From Elusimicrobiota bacterium (GTDB lineage Bacteria; Elusimicrobiota; Elusimicrobia; UBA1565; JACRDR01), in assembly GCA_016212845.1 (NCBI GenBank), contig JACRDR010000450.1:1-10112 (forward strand): 10,112 nucleotides of DNA, given 5' to 3'. Positions 1 through 6,310 of the stretch are shown here, piece after piece; the first letter of the stretch is position 1, and each line of letters starts with the position of its first letter. The translations under genes were made by a program, and so were the position numbers. Under the pieces are notes generated by a model. That model ran no database searches and had not been told where the DNA came from. It saw nothing but the letters and a program-made list of their open reading frames with translations.

Positions 1-480
1 GAGACGCACGCGATTGTCGGGCAGGGCGATCTCGATCCGCCCGAGCTTGAGCCACGCGGGCCACTCGGGGGGGGACGAGCGGGGCTTCTTGGGGACGCTC
101 GCGTACTTGCGCGAGAGGTCGGCCCGGACGGGCCCGCCTTCGACGTCGAGCAGCCGCACGTACGCCTCCTCGAGCCCGCCGGGACCAAAGAGCACGTCGA
201 CGCGCGCGCGCACCCGCTCGAAGCACGCGCTCCACGGAGGGGACGAGCCCCGCACGCAGAAGCCGTCCGCGTCGAGGGCGACCGTCTTATCCAGGAAGCT
301 CCGGGATGAAACGCTCAGGTTTAAAGCGCGCCACTCGGGAGAATAGGCCGCGCCGAAGCGGCGGAGCGCCCACGCGGCGGTGCGCGAGTTCACGACGAGG
401 TCCGGACGCGCGAGCAGCGCGACGACGGCCGCGACGAGGGGGAGGAGCGCCGCGGCGGCGAGCTTCGCGAACAGGCGCAT
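1..480 (-). CDS. tamB: TamB-like translocation and assembly module protein, N-terminal part (runs off the window)
   Basis: Reading the minus strand from an ATG at 480 gives 160 codons without a stop, continuing past base 1, so the gene is cut by the window edge. The protein begins MRLFAKLAAAALLPLVAAVV, a basic residue then a hydrophobic stretch to about residue 25. This looks like an uncleaved signal anchor with the rest in the periplasm. The following part is beta-rich with short repeating hydrophobic strands (for example LKLGRIEIALPDNRVRL at the cut end), as in AsmA/TamB proteins, which bridge inner and outer membranes and are thought to move lipids or assist barrel assembly. The start codon shares one base with the stop of the TamA-like gene upstream (TGATG at 482-478), implying translational coupling. 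The TamB name rests mainly on this pairing and the N-terminal anchor; the diagnostic C-terminal domain (DUF490) lies outside the window. Another AsmA-like protein remains possible. Confidence 0.72.
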   Translation of the reverse strand, partial: MRLFAKLAAAALLPLVAAVVALLARPDLVVNSRTAAWALRRFGAAYSPEWRALNLSVSSRSFLDKTVALDADGFCVRGSSPPWSACFERVRARVDVLFGPGGLEEAYVRLLDVEGGPVRADLSRKYASVPKKPRSSPPEWPAWLKLGRIEIALPDNRVRL

Positions 481-2183
481 CAGAACTCCTGCCCCCAGCT
501 GAAAAATACTTGCCAGTGCGCCTTGTGCTCTATGAGCGTCGGGTCGCGCCGCGCGGTCAGCGAGTAGGCTCCGGTCAGCCGGACCGCTCCGACGGGAGAG
601 CCCCACCGGAATCCCGCGCCGGGCGACCAGTAGATCTCTCGTTCCAGCTCGAGGCTGCGGCGTCCGCCCATGGCGGCGTCCACGAAAACCAGCGGCTCCA
701 GCCGGTACGGCAGGAGCCCGCCGAGCCTCAGTTCCAGCCCCTGGTAGACCGAGGTGAGAAAGCCCTCGCCGCTCACGGGCAGCTCCTTGCGGGCGAAGCC
801 GCGGAGGTCCGAGTCGCCTCCGAGGAAAAAGCGCAGCGGCGAGGAGATGACTCCCGGGTCGGCGGCGGCGGCGTCGACCAAGGTGGTGCCGGTCGTCGTC
901 CTCCAGCCGAGCACGAACAGCGGAGGGTCGTAAAGCCCGACGTTCCAAAGCCTCTGCGCGCTCACCGTGAAGCGGTGCATGGTAAACGGCGACTGGATGC
1001 CCTGCTGGCGCGACGCGGTCTCGAGGGTCGCGTACCAGCCGGTCCTCGGGTCGCGGACGTAGTACTCGTAGAGGTGGCTCATCAGCGTCAACTTCGAGTG
1101 CAGCGCGAGCAGCGCCTGGTCGGGCGGACCGGCGCCGCGCAGGGTGCGCACGTACTCGAAGCCGGGGCCGGCTTGAACGGACAGCCGCAGCGTCTGGTCG
1201 TCTAGCTCGACGCCGGGCTCGAGAAGCGCCTCCGCGAAAGCGGCCTCGTAGCGCAGCTCGTCCTCGTGCCGCCCGGTCGCCCGCGGCTGCACGAACCAGC
1301 GCGCGGCAGGACGCGGGTACCAGCGCAGCTGCGATTCGGCGGCCTGGATTCGGCGGGAGGCGGTGAGCTTGGCGTCGAACCGGCTCGCGCGCCAGCCGAT
1401 TCGGGAGTTGCGGTAGCGCACCTGCGCCTTCGCGAGGTCCTCCGAGTCGAAGCCGACGCCCGCGGTCACGAGACGCGGCGGACCGGTTACGACGTTTTGC
1501 GAGATCGACAGCGAGCGGCTCGAGCACGAGAGATCGTAGTAGGCGCTGAGAAAGAGGTCGCTCTCGACGACCCGGTCGGCGCTCAGGTTCAGCAGCCGCA
1601 GGTCGAGCGGCCGTCCGTAGCGGAAGGCCTCGAAGCGCCGAAAGACGCCGGGATCGACGCTCCCGGTCTCGGCGTCCCGCACCCGGTCCACGACGTGAAG
1701 CGGCCCGGCGTCGACTTCCACTCGCACGAGCCCCGTGTCCGCGTCGGCCGTCGACGACACCGCCGGACAGCCGCGGCCGCGGTTGTGGAGCTCGGCGCGG
1801 ATCCAGTTCTGAAGGCCGTCGAGCGCCGACGGCGTCAGCCACCGGCCGACGACGCCGCGCCGGCGGCTGAGACGCACGTCCTCCGGCAGGCCCTCGGCGA
1901 GTATGCCCGAGATCTTCGTCCGCGGTCCCGGGTCGACGCGCAGGACCCCGCTCGACGCGTCGAAGGACGGGTGCAGGTACGCCCGCTGCTGGAGGAACGC
2001 CCGCAGGAAGTACTTCGCCTGCTCCACCGGCACGGTCTTCCAGCCCTCCCGTTCGGGGTCGCCGCAAACCAGGCGCTTTTCGGCCTCGGTGAGCTCGACT
2101 TTGTCGCCGGTGAACTCCACCGCCGGACAAAGCGACTCCGCCCGCGCCGGGGCGGCCAGCCAAAGGAGCATCAAGGCCCGCAC
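480..2183 (-). CDS. tamA: TamA-like outer membrane protein (BamA/Omp85 superfamily)
   Basis: A 567-residue protein, close to the usual TamA length of about 580 and much shorter than BamA. It starts with a short signal peptide (MRALMLLWLAAPARA, cleavage probably near residue 15-17). Residues about 18-230 have the alternating helix/strand look of POTRA domains, and a 16-stranded barrel would follow from about residue 236 (PRLVTAGVGF). The key family mark is FFLGGDSDLRGF at residues 452-463, the lid-loop motif with Arg-Gly-Phe inside the barrel. The chain ends in an aromatic beta-signal (VFFSWGQEF, last residue Phe), as expected for BAM insertion. Cys19, Cys40, Cys139 and Cys220 in the POTRA region could form disulfides. 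The start is uncertain: GTG at 2183 gives the better signal peptide, and ATG at 2171 is the alternative. Neither has a clear Shine-Dalgarno, but TACCAT lies six bases before the GTG. It follows xylH after 62 bases and overlaps the tamB-like gene by one base, the classic tamAB arrangement. Confidence 0.85.
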   Translation of the reverse strand: MRALMLLWLAAPARAESLCPAVEFTGDKVELTEAEKRLVCGDPEREGWKTVPVEQAKYFLRAFLQQRAYLHPSFDASSGVLRVDPGPRTKISGILAEGLPEDVRLSRRRGVVGRWLTPSALDGLQNWIRAELHNRGRGCPAVSSTADADTGLVRVEVDAGPLHVVDRVRDAETGSVDPGVFRRFEAFRYGRPLDLRLLNLSADRVVESDLFLSAYYDLSCSSRSLSISQNVVTGPPRLVTAGVGFDSEDLAKAQVRYRNSRIGWRASRFDAKLTASRRIQAAESQLRWYPRPAARWFVQPRATGRHEDELRYEAAFAEALLEPGVELDDQTLRLSVQAGPGFEYVRTLRGAGPPDQALLALHSKLTLMSHLYEYYVRDPRTGWYATLETASRQQGIQSPFTMHRFTVSAQRLWNVGLYDPPLFVLGWRTTTGTTLVDAAAADPGVISSPLRFFLGGDSDLRGFARKELPVSGEGFLTSVYQGLELRLGGLLPYRLEPLVFVDAAMGGRRSLELEREIYWSPGAGFRWGSPVGAVRLTGAYSLTARRDPTLIEHKAHWQVFFSWGQEF

Positions 2184-2245
2184 CGGCGAATGGTACTCGC
2201 GCGGGCCCGATGTTCGAGCGACGCGGGCACGACGCCGCTACGACG

Positions 2246-3367
2246 TCAGGCGCTGCGGGAGGAGTCGAGCCAGACGGAGAGGGTGAGCACGACGCCGCGC
2301 GCGATCAGCTTGAATTCCGGGCTCACGGCGAGCAGCGTCATCCCGTTGAGGAGGACGGCCATGATGAGCGCGCCCATGAGGACGCCCGCGGCTGTGCCGC
2401 GGCCGCCTCGCAGGCTCGTGCCGCCGATCACGCAGGCCGCGACCGCGTCGAGCTCCATGAGCTCGCCGACCGTCGTCGTGGAGGCGCCGCCGTAGGCGGT
2501 CTGCATGAAGCCGGTGATCGCCACGATCGCGCCCATCAGGCCGTAGGCGGCGATCACCACGCGCTCGACGGGAATGCCGCTGACGACCGCGGCCTCGGTG
2601 TTGCCGCCGATCGCGTAGAGGTAGCGGCCGAACGGCGTTCGCTTCGTCAGCATCGACACGCCGAAGGTCACGGCGGCGAGGGTCACCGCCGGCAGCGGCA
2701 CGCCGCGGAAGCGGTTCATGATCAGCACGAACAGGAACGCGGCTTGCGAGACGAGGAATACTTTGAGAAACGTGAGCTCGCGGCTTTCGGCTTCAAAGCC
2801 GTGCTCGCGGCGTCGGCTTTCCGCGGAGAATCGCGCCCAGGCCCAAGCGATCGCGCCGGCGGCCGCGGCGGCCAGGCCCAGCCAGGGCGGAAGGTAGTAC
2901 GTCGTGAGCCTCGAGTAGACGTTCTGCGTCCCGCCTGGCGCCACGGGCACCGTCGCGCTGCGGATGACGAGCCAAAACACGCCCTTGAAGATGAGCAGGC
3001 CGCCGAGCGTCACGATGAAGGACGGCATGCGCTCGCGCACGACGAGAGCGCCCATCACCAGCCAGATGAGCACGGCGGCGGCGAAGGCCGCGGCCAAAGC
3101 GGCCGGCGCGGGCCAGTGCTGATGAAAGACGAGGACGCTCGCGATGCCGCCGATGAGCCCCACGCCCGAGCCGGCGGAGAGGTCGATCTGCCCGGTCAGG
3201 ATAATGAGGAACATGCCGAGCGCGAGCACGGCGGTGACCGAGAGCTCGATGGCGAGCATGGAGAGGTTGCGGGCGCCGAGGAACTCCGGAGATTGGAAGG
3301 CGAAAAATCCCGCCACGGCGGCCAGCGCGAGCCCGATGACCGCCTCCCGGCCGAGGGCGCGCGTCAC
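2246..3367 (-). CDS. xylH: Xylose-type sugar ABC transporter permease (XylH-like)
   Basis: A 373-residue polytopic inner-membrane protein of the ribose/xylose permease family (BPD_transp_2), slightly shorter than E. coli XylH (393). About ten hydrophobic segments are visible, for example near residues 10-24, 40-57, 88-110, 117-135, 161-178, 202-217, 223-240, 270-290 and 325-348. Signature stretches match what I recall of XylH: PSFIVTLGGLL (115-125), FRGVP (220-224), FGRYLYAIGGNTEAAVVSG (246-264) and ELDAVAACVIGGTSL (305-319, the region contacting the ATPase). It would form the channel for an aldopentose or similar sugar. The GTG start at 3367 overlaps the xylG stop (GTGA, 3367-3364), with a G-rich stretch just upstream as a possible ribosome site. 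The frame stays open well upstream (to 3871), but that part is antiparallel shadow of xylG, and homology begins at the GTG. Substrate specificity cannot be read from the sequence alone. Confidence 0.92.
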   Translation of the reverse strand: MTRALGREAVIGLALAAVAGFFAFQSPEFLGARNLSMLAIELSVTAVLALGMFLIILTGQIDLSAGSGVGLIGGIASVLVFHQHWPAPAALAAAFAAAVLIWLVMGALVVRERMPSFIVTLGGLLIFKGVFWLVIRSATVPVAPGGTQNVYSRLTTYYLPPWLGLAAAAAGAIAWAWARFSAESRRREHGFEAESRELTFLKVFLVSQAAFLFVLIMNRFRGVPLPAVTLAAVTFGVSMLTKRTPFGRYLYAIGGNTEAAVVSGIPVERVVIAAYGLMGAIVAITGFMQTAYGGASTTTVGELMELDAVAACVIGGTSLRGGRGTAAGVLMGALIMAVLLNGMTLLAVSPEFKLIARGVVLTLSVWLDSSRSA

Positions 3368-4857
3368 GCCGCCCCCATGGCGGCGGCCAGCAGCGCTTCC
3401 TGGGCGGCCCCTCGGTCGAAAGTCCCGCCGACGGCGCCCTCGTGCAGCATGACGATGCGGTCGCTCATGCCTAGAAGCTCCGGGAGCTCGCTCGAGACGA
3501 GGACTACGGCCTTCCCCGCGTCGGTGAGCCGGTTGACGATCTCGTAGACCTCGAGCTTCGCGCCGACGTCGATGCCGCGCGTGGGTTCGTCTAGGAGCAC
3601 GACCTTCGGGTCGGTGCCGAGCGCGCGGCCGATGACGACCTTCTGCTGGTTGCCGCCGGAGAGTCCTCCGACCGGCGTCTCGAGGCTCGCCGCCTTGACC
3701 TTGAGCGCGGCCGACATTTCGCGGTTGGCCGACAATTCCGCGTCCTCGTCGATGAGCAGGCCCTTGAGCGAGGAGAGCGAGAGATTGAAGCCGACGCCCT
3801 GCTCGGCGAACAGCCCCCAGCGGCGGCGGTCCTCGGTCACCAACACGAGGCCGCGGCCGATCGTCTCCCAAGGCCGGCCGGCTTCCAGCGGCTTTCCGTC
3901 GAGAAGCACGCGGCCCTTCGTCCGCTCGCCCCAGACGCCCGCGAGATGAAGCAGCAGCTCGCTGCGTCCGGCGCCGAGCAGGCCTCCGATTCCGAGCACC
4001 TCGCCCGCGCGGACCTCGAAGCCGACGTCGCGCACCAGGACGCGTCCGTCCGGGGCGGCGACGGTGAGTCCCTCGGTCCGCAGGCGCGGCTCGCCCGGAG
4101 TCTTAGCACGCCGGGGGAAGAAATCTTTGATCTCGCGCCCCACCATGTGCCGGATGACCTCCGCCTTCGACGCGGCTTTCGCGTCCCAAGTGCCGACGGT
4201 CGAGCCGTCGCGCAGCACCGTGATCCGGTCGCTGATCGCGAACACTTCGTCGAGCTTGTGGGAGATGTAGACGCACGCGATCCCGCGGCGTTTGAGGTCG
4301 CGCAGAATGTCGAGCAGGAGACCGACCTCGTGCTCGGCGAGCGCCGCCGTCGGCTCGTCGAGGATGAGGACGCGGGACTCCTTGCGAAGCGCTTTCAGGA
4401 TCTCGAGCAGCTGCTGCTGGCCGACGCCGAGATCTCCGGTGCGGACATTCGGATCGAGCTTAAGGCCGAAGCGGTCGAGCAGCTCGCGCGCGCCTTTGAG
4501 CATCGCGTCGTGATCGATGAGCCCGCCGCGGACCGGCTCGGCGCCGAGGAAAATGTTTTCGGCGGACGTCATCTCGGGCACGAGCGCCAGCTCTTGGTAG
4601 ATCACCGCGATGCCGGCGGCCTCCGCGTCCGCGGTAGAGGCGAAACGGGCCTCTCGCCCGTCCACCTCGAGCGCGCCCTCATAGCCTCCGTGAGGATGGA
4701 TGCCGGAGAGGAGCTTGATGAGCGTGGACTTGCCCGCGCCGTTCTCGCCGCAGATCGAGTGGATCTCGCCGGGCTCCAGGTCGAAGCTGACGTCGCTGAG
4801 CGCGACGACGCCCGGGAAGCGCTTGGTGATGCGCTTGGCGCGCAATACGGGTGCCAC
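3364..4857 (-). CDS. xylG: Xylose-type sugar ABC transporter ATP-binding protein (XylG-like, two ABC domains)
   Basis: A 497-residue tandem ATPase that powers sugar import together with the permease encoded next. The first domain has Walker A GENGAGKST (37-45), a signature region LGVGQQQ (143-149), Walker B VLILDEPT (163-170) and the switch histidine H200. The second has GLLGAGRSE (292-300), where Arg replaces the Walker A Lys, then LSGGNQQK (399-406) and VVLLDEPT (419-426). A degenerate second site is normal for the RbsA/MglA/XylG family. The stretch SGIHPHGGYEG (51-61) closely resembles E. coli XylG (GIYPHGSYEG), which is why xylose type is preferred over ribose or galactose. The start is GTG at 4857; upstream in the same frame is only the TAA of the epimerase, eight codons away, so the start cannot move far. 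A TATACT box lies six bases before the GTG. No binding-protein gene (xylF) is adjacent, which is unusual. Confidence 0.92.
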   Translation of the reverse strand: MAPVLRAKRITKRFPGVVALSDVSFDLEPGEIHSICGENGAGKSTLIKLLSGIHPHGGYEGALEVDGREARFASTADAEAAGIAVIYQELALVPEMTSAENIFLGAEPVRGGLIDHDAMLKGARELLDRFGLKLDPNVRTGDLGVGQQQLLEILKALRKESRVLILDEPTAALAEHEVGLLLDILRDLKRRGIACVYISHKLDEVFAISDRITVLRDGSTVGTWDAKAASKAEVIRHMVGREIKDFFPRRAKTPGEPRLRTEGLTVAAPDGRVLVRDVGFEVRAGEVLGIGGLLGAGRSELLLHLAGVWGERTKGRVLLDGKPLEAGRPWETIGRGLVLVTEDRRRWGLFAEQGVGFNLSLSSLKGLLIDEDAELSANREMSAALKVKAASLETPVGGLSGGNQQKVVIGRALGTDPKVVLLDEPTRGIDVGAKLEVYEIVNRLTDAGKAVVLVSSELPELLGMSDRIVMLHEGAVGGTFDRGAAQEALLAAAMGAA

Positions 4858-4863
4858 CGGCGG

Positions 4864-4869
4864 AGTATA
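4864..4869 (-). promoter_or_regulatory. Candidate -10 box for xylG (TATACT)
   Basis: On the minus strand TATACT stands six bases before the xylG GTG, in otherwise GC-rich DNA. If used, transcription would start at or next to the start codon, giving a leaderless xylG-xylH mRNA independent of the epimerase. No good -35 is seen 17-18 bases upstream (GCCGCT or TGCCGC). A purine run, AAGGGAAAGG, lies a little upstream but is far for a ribosome site. Confidence 0.35.
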
Positions 4870-4876
4870 GCCTTTC

Positions 4877-4886
4877 CCTTATAAGG
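4877..4886. repeat. Perfect 10-bp palindrome CCTTATAAGG between the epimerase and xylG
   Basis: The palindrome contains the epimerase stop codon (TAA at 4881-4879) and sits 19 bases before the xylG start, just upstream of the TATACT box. It is an AT-rich island in GC-rich DNA. It could be an operator half for xylGH, but a 10-bp palindrome is short enough to be chance. Confidence 0.25.
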
Positions 4887-6222
4887 AGCGGCAGGCCCGG
4901 GTCCGCGCGGTCCTGAGCCAGTCCATGGTCCGGCGGAGGCCTTCCTCGAGTGAGACCGCGGGTTCGACGCCGAGCACCCGGCTCGTCTTGCCGATGTCGT
5001 AGACGATGCTCCACGGCGGCGGCGTTCCCGGCGCGAGGGGAAGGAAAACGGGCTCGCTCGCGGCGACGCTCAGGCGCACCAAGGTGCGGGCGAGCTCGGC
5101 GGTGGAGGTGCCGACGCCGCTGCCGACGTTGAAGACGCCTTCCGCATCCTTCAGCGAGGCCGCGAGCGTCGCGCGGCAGACGTCGTCGACGTAGAGGTAG
5201 TCGCGCCGGGCCCGTCCGTCTCCATAGACCTGCGGGGCGAGCCCGTCGAGGAGCCGCTCGATCATCGAAGGGATCGCGCGTCCGGGCGCGGGACCGGGCC
5301 CGAAGACGCTCGTGTAACGCAGGCAGGCGAGAGCCGTGCCCGACCTGCCGGCGTAATCGGCGAGGTAGCGCTCGGCCGCCAGCTTGCCCAGGGCGTAGCC
5401 CGAGGTCGGCTGCAGAGGGTGGTGTTCGTCCACCGCGGGCGTTCTCGCCGCGCCGTAGACCGTGAACGACGAGGCGAAGCTGATGTGGCGCACGGACGCC
5501 GGCAGCGCCTTGAGCAGGTTGAGCGTGGCCCCGGCGTTGACCGCGAACTGCTCGGAGTAGCTCCTCGCGAGATCCTTTTCGGCGCTGATCCGGGCGGCCA
5601 GGTGGACGACGTGCGTGCTGGAGCGGCAAAACTCGGCGAGCCGCTCGATGCAGGAGGGATCGGAAAGGTCGCAAGCGAAAGCGCCGGGCGAAGGACGCCG
5701 AGTCACGTCGAGGTGCGCGATCCCTTCGCGGTCGAGCAGCGCGGTCATGGCGCGCCCGATCTGGCCCGCGGCGCCGGTCACGAGAAAGACGGGCGAGGGT
5801 CGGGCCGCCGGCGAGGCGAGCGCGGCCTCCGCGAGCGCGGCGGCGACGTTCGGCGCGGACGTGTCCCGTTCGGCCACGCGGCGGACCGCGAGCGAGGATG
5901 AGAGGTAGCGCAGCGAGTCCTCCACGATCAGCGCGTCGGGCGTCGGTGGGGCGGACGTCACGAGCCACACGCGGCGGGCCTTCGAGGCGAAGGACGCCAG
6001 CGCCGGGACGAGGGAGCCGAGCCGGAGGTCCTCGCCGGGGCCGCACAAGACGAGGAGCACGTCGGCCTCTCCCTCGCCCCGGCCGTTATCGAGGAAAGCG
6101 ACGCGCGCCCCATGGGCGCGAAGCGCGGACTGGACGCGGTGCGCGAGCGGACCGAACGATCCCGCGATCATGACGCTGTTCATATCGGCGACATCGTAGC
6201 TCCGGACTCCGAGATGGTCCAT
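4879..6222 (-). CDS. NAD-dependent epimerase/dehydratase (extended SDR) with an extra N-terminal Rossmann-like domain
   Basis: A 447-residue protein whose C-terminal 300 residues are a complete extended short-chain dehydrogenase of the nucleotide-sugar epimerase/dehydratase type. It has the NAD-binding motif TGAAGQIG (149-156), HLAAR (207-211), SSFTVYG (251-257), the catalytic pair Tyr276/Lys280 in YALGK, and DYLYVDDV (341-348). The substrate is probably a nucleotide-linked sugar; GalE-like and related activities cannot be told apart by eye. Typical family members are about 310-340 residues, so some 140 N-terminal residues are extra. That part starts with VMIAGSFGPLAHRVQSAL and contains DVLLVLCGPGEDL and RRVWLVTSA, which looks like a second, degenerate Rossmann half without its own catalytic residues. 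Starts: ATG 6222 is used here; ATG 6183 (codon 14) and ATG 6171 (codon 18) are possible, and 6183 has TACGAT nine bases upstream. It is divergent from the ligase cassette and followed closely by xylG in the same frame. Confidence 0.85.
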   Translation of the reverse strand: MDHLGVRSYDVADMNSVMIAGSFGPLAHRVQSALRAHGARVAFLDNGRGEGEADVLLVLCGPGEDLRLGSLVPALASFASKARRVWLVTSAPPTPDALIVEDSLRYLSSSLAVRRVAERDTSAPNVAAALAEAALASPAARPSPVFLVTGAAGQIGRAMTALLDREGIAHLDVTRRPSPGAFACDLSDPSCIERLAEFCRSSTHVVHLAARISAEKDLARSYSEQFAVNAGATLNLLKALPASVRHISFASSFTVYGAARTPAVDEHHPLQPTSGYALGKLAAERYLADYAGRSGTALACLRYTSVFGPGPAPGRAIPSMIERLLDGLAPQVYGDGRARRDYLYVDDVCRATLAASLKDAEGVFNVGSGVGTSTAELARTLVRLSVAASEPVFLPLAPGTPPPWSIVYDIGKTSRVLGVEPAVSLEEGLRRTMDWLRTARTRACRSL

Positions 6223-6269
6223 GGCGTCTCTGTAAAATCAACATGCAAGACGGCGTTACATCTCCGCTA

Positions 6270-6299
6270 TTGGCCGGACTTCGCGGGGGCGACTATAAT
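6270..6299 (+). promoter_or_regulatory. Candidate promoter of the ligase-amidotransferase cassette
   Basis: A perfect TATAAT occupies 6294-6299, with TTGGCC at 6270-6275 (four of six matches to TTGACA) and an 18-base spacer. Transcription would be expected around 6305-6307, only a few bases before the ATG at 6310, so the mRNA would be leaderless or nearly so. This agrees with the absence of any Shine-Dalgarno: the bases before the ATG are CGCCCCCGCG. The -10 box is at the centre of a perfect inverted repeat. Confidence 0.6.
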
Positions 6300-6310
6300 C
6301 GCCCCCGCGA
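6281..6310. repeat. Perfect 12-bp inverted repeat around the -10 box (candidate operator)
   Basis: The left arm TCGCGGGGGCGA (6281-6292) and right arm TCGCCCCCGCGA (6299-6310) are exact reverse complements separated by CTATAA (6293-6298). The right arm ends on the A of the ligase start codon. A dimeric repressor bound here would cover the -10 box. It lies in the divergent intergenic region, so it might also affect the epimerase. A run of T is lacking on either strand, so it does not look like an intrinsic terminator. Confidence 0.55.

Noticed and set aside
2227..2298. Short repeated string GCACGACGCCGC around the end of xylH
   Set aside because: Twelve bases, one copy inside xylH coding sequence, and made of common GC-rich trinucleotides; compatible with chance.
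3368..3871. Extending the xylH reading frame upstream to a start at 3871
   Set aside because: The extra 168 residues are Arg/Gly/Pro-rich, overlap xylG in another frame, and lie outside the region of XylH similarity, which begins at the GTG at 3367.
306..4884. Long plus-strand open frames opposite tamA, xylH and xylG
   Set aside because: Arg/Ala/Glu/His-rich translations without recognisable domains, lying exactly antisense to well-supported genes; composition artefacts.
6112..6309. Extending the ligase upstream to an ATG at 6112
   Set aside because: This would overlap the 5' end of the divergent epimerase and run through the promoter and inverted repeat; family similarity begins at the ATG at 6310.
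6281..6310. Inverted repeat read as an intrinsic terminator
   Set aside because: There is no T-run after either arm, the loop holds a consensus -10, and the repeat lies upstream of both divergent genes rather than downstream of any.
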